This document shows, piece by piece, positions 45,401 through 50,750 of a stretch of 50,750 nucleotides of DNA. The position numbers were made by a program, and so were the translations under genes. Origin of the DNA: Paramarasmius palmivorus (lineage: Eukaryota > Basidiomycota > Agaricomycetes > Agaricales > Marasmiaceae); the NCBI GenBank assembly GCA_037176845.1, contig JAYKXP010000239.1, forward strand, positions 1 to 50,750, written 5' to 3'. Position 1 is the stretch's first letter. Every line of letters begins with the position of its first letter. The notes beneath the pieces were generated by a model that ran no database searches, was not told the origin of the DNA, and worked only from the letters and a program-made list of their open reading frames with translations.

Positions 45401-46169
45401 GAGGTGGATATGGTGAAGCCAAATATGTCTGTGAAAGGGTATGTTTATTATCTATCTCCTTCGCACCCAGAAAGCTGATAAATACGCATCGACAAGATCC
45501 TCAAAAACGCAGGTATAGACGCCACATCCTTCCGTATCGGCCAGATTACCGGTTCAGCCAAATCGCCCGCTTGGTCATTAACAGATTGGCTCCCCATTAT
45601 CATCAAGAGTGGTGTCGAGATGCGTATGATGCCCGAAGCTGCTGGGGTCGTTTCATGGATCTCTGGATCAGTCGTGTCAAAGACTATCCTTGACGTCGGG
45701 TTTGGTGATACCTCAGCGTTCGCTGTCAACGTCGTTCATCCGCGCCCGACGAAATGGAGTACGGTGATGAAGCAGATCGTCGAGAGCTTGGTTGAGCAAG
45801 GTCGGGTTAAACCTGGTCAGGTGGAGATCGTACCGTGGAATGAGTGGATGAGGGAGCTTGAAAAGATAGCTGGGAAAGCGGGGGATGTAAAAGCGTTTGA
45901 GAACATTGTAAGTCAAATCACTTCTCTATCTGCGAGCTGACGTTGATCTGTTAAAGCCTGCCATCAAACTCATCTCGTTCTATCGTGGTATGGTGGACGC
46001 TGATATCGCCCATCGTCAAGAGAACGGATACGGAGGCGAAGCCGTTGATCTGACACCTCTATCTATCGACAACGCAAAGAAGCTCAGCAAGTCCTTTGAC
46101 AAGGCGGCTGCGTTGAAGAAAAACGACATCGATGCGTGGGTCAAGTGGTGGATTAGTGCTGGGATGTAA
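42411..46169 (+). CDS. Adenylate-forming reductase (A-T-R, NRPS-like)
   Basis: A cytosolic enzyme of ~1150 aa that should adenylate a carboxylic acid, load it on a carrier arm and release it reductively with NADPH. Exons: 42411-43440, 43493-43878, 43928-44137, 44189-44350, 44400-45438, 45497-45907, 45957-46169. The adenylation domain shows SSGSTGFPKPIPITHRG and YGGTEFGQ and continues to HSSGEKTVPGPLEK. The carrier domain has DLFDRGFDSLSATILRLRL with the Ser that takes phosphopantetheine. The reductase domain has the Rossmann motif LITGTTGSLGSQLL, VIHNAWKLDFN, a TSSIS segment and YGEAKYVCER (Tyr-x3-Lys). It continues with FRIGQITG and ends AWVKWWISAGM. One junction fails: after HPTKPF (43878) the next exon needs two more bases to read HLYRLVGRVDD, and no canonical donor supplies them. 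That means a one-base indel or an unusual splice site. Substrate cannot be told from sequence. Confidence 0.85.
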
Positions 46170-46269
46170 GGTTTTGCTTTTGGTTGTCCATGAAGACAAT
46201 TTTGTGCTCTCTTCCGGAATTTCATTGTACATCTAAACACTTATAGAATATTATTCTCCTTACAGAACC

Positions 46270-46425
46270 GCACTACCCATTGCCCCGAGCACCACAGCCA
46301 TAGCAAGCGATCTACCTGCAACACGAGAAAAAGCCCCGTTTACTGCTCTGGCTGTTCCCAAGGCTTACATTATACACTGCACAGGTATCGACGTACTCTT
46401 TACGATGTCAAGTCCAGACATCAAC
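46270..46425 (-). pseudogene. 3' relic of the Cys-rich secreted gene
   Basis: This matches the last exons of the gene at 49581-50281. EYVDTCAVYN parallels EYVNTCAARN, followed by a GTAAGC..TTGCAG intron-like stretch and a similar tail. The upstream cysteine-rich exons are absent. It lies between the reductase and the membrane-protein gene. Confidence 0.55.
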
Positions 46426-46429
46426 TTCC

Positions 46430-47408
46430 CACGCAGCACCCTGTGTTATTCCTCCATCGAATTCGGCCTTCCTTGTTCGCCAGCTGACGAAGGACTCCCA
46501 ATTACTTACCCACGAACCCACGATGGCCAGCATAAAAAAAGTACCTCGCACGTTTTACAGCATATGCGCACTCCCAAATCATGTTGATACTAAGGTATAG
46601 AAGCAGCTTGGTCCCATACTTTCGGCGATAGGAACAGTAGGCTAAAGCCCGCTTTTGCCATCATCTTCTTGGTTCGTTAGCGGTGCATTTAACTTAACAA
46701 AGATGATATTCATCACAACCAATCCGACAAGTGTCTCCACGGTCCGATTCACAATGACTAAAGAGATCGGTTTAATCAGTTGCTCCTCGTCTGATACATT
46801 TGCTGTCACGATGGCCAATGATTTCTGGACTTCTTGCTCGCCTCCGATTTTTCGAGCGCTTCCCATGATCGGTGCGACAAGCTAGATATGTGGAGAACAT
46901 GGAAGTAGGCGGTTTTTCACCTGACAGTTGGCGTCTGTCTGGTGCTATCGGAAGTGAGTAAAGGTAGCCTGCGTTACACTATACGTTTTCGTTCCATCTA
47001 TTGCTCGGCTTACATGCCGGTCTATTTATGCATCCGACCGGCAAACCCGCATCTTTGATCGAATCTTTGGTGTTATTGATAGACCAACAGTTGTATCAGA
47101 CTCGTTTTTCCTTCGTCACCCTTCGCATTCGCCTGACAAACTGAAGAATCGTGAAGATACCCCAAAATTATTGAGTTTTGGCGCAGCTTGTGTGAAGTTG
47201 TTCTGTTGATCGTCGAAGGTATGTGGAACAGTGGGCCTTCTTTTCATCCACAAATCTGATTATCTTTAGTGGATAGATGTCAAAATTGATGGATTCAAGA
47301 TGAATAGATATGCAAAAAGTATCCACAGACAATGGCGGCAGACTAGTTGCTGTGCGCGAACCCCATTTTAAACAGGCTTCTTGTTCGGCCACATCTTTTG
47401 GTAGCCCC
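46430..47408. other. Intergenic, one unassigned minus frame
   Basis: A 74-codon minus-strand frame (46642-46866) contains a hydrophobic run VETLVGLVVMNIIFVKL. It might be part of a membrane protein, but no further exons could be joined. Confidence 0.25.
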
Positions 47409-49225
47409 ATGGAATCGCTTGTACTACATTTGTTTGAAGACGCACAAACCACAAATTACATGGCTGGTGTGTATCATTCATTCAATATTCTTCTAGCAGG
47501 CTCCTGACATCGAGGCTTCGTTCTTGCCGGTCGTCACTAGTCGCATCTTTGACGCTGGTCATGTAAGGCTCAACTGTTCATTTTGATTAACGAGAGATGC
47601 TCATATTTTTTACCATAGCTTTGACTGCCTGTTAACCATAGGAACAGAGGTTCGTCGAACGATTGGCCTTCTATAGATGTCTTTGACAGTGACGATTAGA
47701 TCGAGTTAGTCTGGAAACGTCCCAAAGGCTTTGCGAGTATACTGTATGTAAGTGTACTACCATATACATCTACCCCGGGCCAGCCTCCGAGTCACACTTT
47801 CCAATTCTAGTATTTGGTATGAATGAACACTATCTCGTTCCCCTGTGTATTCATATTGCATAGAGCCGGTACCTCAGCATTATTATCATCGGGTAAGTAC
47901 GCTGCTCCAAAAACGTTTCAAGAACTGAGATCATTGCAGGATATACCTCAGCTGTGAGCATTTGATATTTGCCCTTGCGTTACATTGGCCGCTCATTATT
48001 CCATCGAGCACAGACATGTTTCGGGAGCTGAAGCAAGATCAAGTATGTCCTGTTTCCACGTTGGTATATGCCTTCCTTGACTCAGACCACGTTACTTCAT
48101 AGGAGTGCGTGCGAAACTTCAAACGAATTAATGAATAGTAATCGCCTAAATCTTACTCAACCCGGGAAAATAGATGCAAATTCTTTCTTCGTGTGAGGTC
48201 CCGAAGAACAATTTATAACTAAGCATAGACTGATGGTTTATCAAATAGTTTGAAGGGTTGGCATATCCATTGATTGTTAGCATGGTGGACCTGGTACTCT
48301 TACTCCGGTTTGTCCGAATACTTACTGGCCTCCTTGATAAACAATGACAGTGTCCACAGGGTCTGGATACTCTATCAAAAATCTAGAAGGGTGCTCTGCT
48401 TTCTGCTGGTTTTGGTATCAGGTTAGTAGTTCGCTGGCCTTTATACAAACGGGCAATGAAACGGAATTATGGAACATCAGGAGAACTGGTTTTAATGTAA
48501 GCGACTAGCTGCTGACATACACCCCCCCTGTTCACCTCTTCCTAAGGTTGGTTATAAACTATTATGCTGTCATGAACGTGAAAGGTAAGGGCGCTCACCG
48601 TTAAAACGCATGAATCTGACGTGACGATAACAAGCCTTTTTCCACTTCCAAGAGTACGTCCAATATTCACAGCATAGTATAGAGACAATACTCAATCGAT
48701 TTATCAGACCTATCCTCTGGGGTTGTTGGTCCATCGGTGAGAATCGCTAGCTCCATTTTGGCAGCAGCCTCTAACGGATTTGTTCCTAGCGTCTCCCGAC
48801 TATTTTCCGATGACTTTCGTGCCTCCGATAGTCGTGGTGTGTACACCATATTACCTTGAGCTACTCCCTTTCATTGATACGAACAACACTCATCAAAGTC
48901 GTTCGTTATGTTCGCCATGACAGTATACAAATACCTCGTCCTTTATCGTAATGGTGGACGAGTTGTCGGCGCAGCAATCACGTTGTTTCTGCGCGATGGC
49001 ATTCTTTGGTTCGCAGGGATATTCAGTGAGTATTCTCCAAATTCATCATGGTGGCGGACCGATACTTATCGGTTTTATAGTAGTGTTGGTGACTCATGTG
49101 GTGCTCCTGGAGACTACCCGAAGGACCTTAGCAACTATCATGATTAGGTATGCTTGCTGCGCAGTGAATGTCTCGCAAGAACTCATGAGTTGGGATTGCG
49201 GCTGATAGCATGGCCATATCGTTAG
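47409..49225 (+). pseudogene. DUF6533-like multi-pass membrane protein, one in-frame stop
   Basis: Many small exons give a seven-helix-type protein of a large agaric family of unknown function. The start MESLVLHLFEDAQTTNYMA (47409-47466) joins VASLTLVIFDCLLTIGTEIE, then LVWKRPKGFASILY (to 47747), then SFPCVFILHRAG. Later exons read YPLIVSMVDLVLLLR, VWILYQKSRRVLCFLLVLV, MFAMTVYKYLVLYRNGG, ITLFLRDGILWFAGI and VLVTHVVLLETTRRTLATIM, ending near 49225. The opening resembles the DUF6533 signature (D-LLT-E-VW--). At 47820-47822 a TGA follows YLV where the family usually has RY, so either the gene is nonsense-mutated or that exon is spliced differently. Several middle exons (47930-48600) are only approximate. 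Confidence 0.55.
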
Positions 49226-49580
49226 TCTCTCAGTTTTATGCGTGATACCTCGGTGACTGAATGTCCTACTGCCCAGATTGTACTCTGTTATCTGTTCTCG
49301 TGTGGTGCTCAATATTAAGGAGCATTTCTTTGCTCCAAACGCGGAGTCAGCGCCATGGAACGATAGTGACACCACTACTATTCCGCTCCAAGGAATTTCA
49401 CGGGAGTGAACCAAGCTCTTGTAGCTCTCCCGGTAGTCATCGTATACGGCACTCTGGTGAATACATGGGCAGTCGCTGCGTATTGGAGACAGCTCAAAAT
49501 CGTTGTAAAATCGTGCGTTCGTGCTTTCTTCTTTTATATACACTTAAATACCAATCGAATATCACCCTTCTCAAACTACA

Positions 49581-50281
49581 CTACCCATCGTCCCGAGCGC
49601 CACGGCCACGACCACCATCCACCTAAAACACGAGGCAAAGTACCGTTCCCTGCCTTGGCGTTCCCGATGCGTACATTACGCGCCGCGCAAGTGTTGACAT
49701 ATTCTTTGAAAGCAGTTAGCTAGGTATCTACTATCCCATGCCGCCCGTGAGTCAAATGAGGACTCACCCGCCTCTAAAGCGTCATTTACATCCTGTGGAA
49801 TCAGATCCTTCTTAACTAGACAGTCTAAATATCCCCATATTTTGGTGTTGGTATTGTCGTCGCAAGTACAATTAGCTGTCGTACAGCCCTTTCATCCAAG
49901 CATTCGAGTCAGTAACCTCTTCAAAATGCGAAAGACAAAAAACTCACGGAGATAAATTCCAGCGTCTCAACCATACAGTTCGTTCTACATCCCGATTCTT
50001 CTGGAAAGGCTTCAATTGGATGGCAATGGTAGTTCTTGAACCGTATCTGGCGTTTGTCGTTGCGTGGTCGGAGGAAGGAATTTGCCGGGGATTGGCTGAG
50101 CGTGGGTGGGGCATAAGGGAAAAACGTACCCCAGGGCGATGGGAACGAAAAACTTGGTAGAGGAAAGTGGGGTTGGAGCTTCATCCTGATGGGTAAAAGT
50201 AGGGATTCTGCCGAAAAGCAACGAAAAGAAAAACAAAAACAGACAAGGAGGAAACGTAAACTGCTTCACTAGTGTGGGCAT
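49581..50281 (-). CDS. Small Cys-rich secreted protein, CFEM-like
   Basis: Five exons (50130-50281, 49948-50095, 49768-49888, 49675-49703, 49581-49622) join in frame to ~163 aa. The start MPTLVKQFTFPPCLFLFFFS is a signal peptide. The mature part has a cysteine series C-x11-C-x3-C-x10-C-x4-C-x-C-x12-C-x~22-C around CRTNCMVETLEFIS, GCTTANCTCDDN and EYVNTC. The C-x3-C, C-x-C and spacing resemble CFEM domains of fungal surface proteins, though one expected cysteine is missing. The last exon is uncertain: in phase it ends GGRGRGARDDG, while a one-base shift gives a hydrophobic tail VVVAVALGTMGSVV that would suit a GPI anchor and resembles the relic at 46.27 kb. Expression unknown. Confidence 0.6.
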
Positions 50282-50750
50282 CTCGTATCCTTACCTAACA
50301 AAATTGCATGAGGCGACATCAATGCGACATTGGGGGGGGGTAAAATACAAGGAATATCTGGGCATTGGTGAACCTATCCAATAACCCATCCTTTCCTTCA
50401 TCGCTCAGAAGCTTGACGCCATGTTTATAGGCAGTGCGGTAATAAGCATAATTGACTAGATATCAATACGTCGGTAAAAATCACACCCACAAAAAAGTGC
50501 GCTGTCCGATTTGTGCCGATAGTCCGAACATCAATCTGAAGAGAAAAACATTTCCAAGCAAACGAGGCGCCTACAGCGCACTCGAGAAAAGCGCATTGCC
50601 AGCCAAAATTGATTCCGAGCCGAAGGCTTACCGAGGATGAAAACGTCGGCTTATCGCTTTTTCGGAAGGAAACGAATTAATATTTGTGACCAGATAATTT
50701 TGTCCATCAAAAATCCATTCCTAGTGGGTGAAATGTAGAGATCTATAATT
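50282..50750. other. No recognisable gene
   Basis: Upstream region of the Cys-rich secreted gene. It holds a G9 run near 50332 and a short frame with CPIC (50452-50640) that lacks other support. Confidence 0.35.

Noticed and set aside
1..50750. CRISPR array, riboswitch or bacterial operon
   Set aside because: No regularly spaced direct repeats of that kind; intron structure and gene families are fungal nuclear.

Overview
The window reads as nuclear DNA of a mushroom-forming basidiomycete (Agaricomycetes). Genes are split by many short introns (about 45-70 nt, GT..AG, CTNAY-like branch sites). The recognisable families fit this group: laccase, fungal GST, an F-box protein with a C-terminal Cys-rich part, a DUF6533-like membrane protein, an A-T-R adenylate-forming reductase, an MLKL/HeLo-like adaptor domain and a chromodomain Ty3/gypsy element. 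Everything was read by eye; no alignment or database search was run.

Layout. 0.6-2.7 kb (-) is a decayed laccase. 4.7-5.6 kb (+) is a frameshifted glutathione S-transferase. 7.8-9.1 kb (+) is a stand-alone MLKL-NTD-like protein. 9.5-11.0 kb (-) is an intact eEF1B-gamma gene, with a shortened divergent paralogue at 12.0-12.8 kb (+). 13.2-14.5 kb (-) is the 3' part of a GtaA-like glutaminase with a membrane-anchored tail. It is cut off by a 6.7-kb LTR retrotransposon (14577-21315, -) with identical LTRs, a self-priming primer-binding site, gag, a three-times frameshifted pol and an extra ORF after the chromodomain. A 2.6-kb element with ~150-bp inverted termini and a 7-bp target duplication follows (21464-24075); it splits an unidentified gene. 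Two intron-containing tRNA genes (Gly-GCC, Phe-GAA) lie at 24.8-25.4 kb.

26-36 kb is gene-poor and built around a ~3.2-kb direct segmental duplication (about 25970-29203 and 33147-36222). Each copy carries an intact three-exon gene for a 115-aa secreted protein made of two repeats. Between the copies lie a small MITE and two clusters of TTGCAA-type motifs. A hAT-like MITE with a perfect 8-bp target duplication sits at 37127-37984.

39-50 kb is the most gene-dense part: a ten-exon F-box gene (+), an A-T-R reductase (+, one junction out of frame), a DUF6533-like multi-pass membrane protein (+, one in-frame stop) and a small Cys-rich secreted protein (-) whose last exons have a decayed second copy at about 46.27 kb.

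The genes do not form one pathway. The window looks like a repeat-rich, duplication-prone accessory region in which several degradative or detoxifying genes have decayed, while eEF1B-gamma, the F-box gene, the secreted repeat proteins and the Cys-rich secreted gene stay open. The best candidates for something undescribed are the secreted two-repeat protein family and the post-pol ORF of the retrotransposon.
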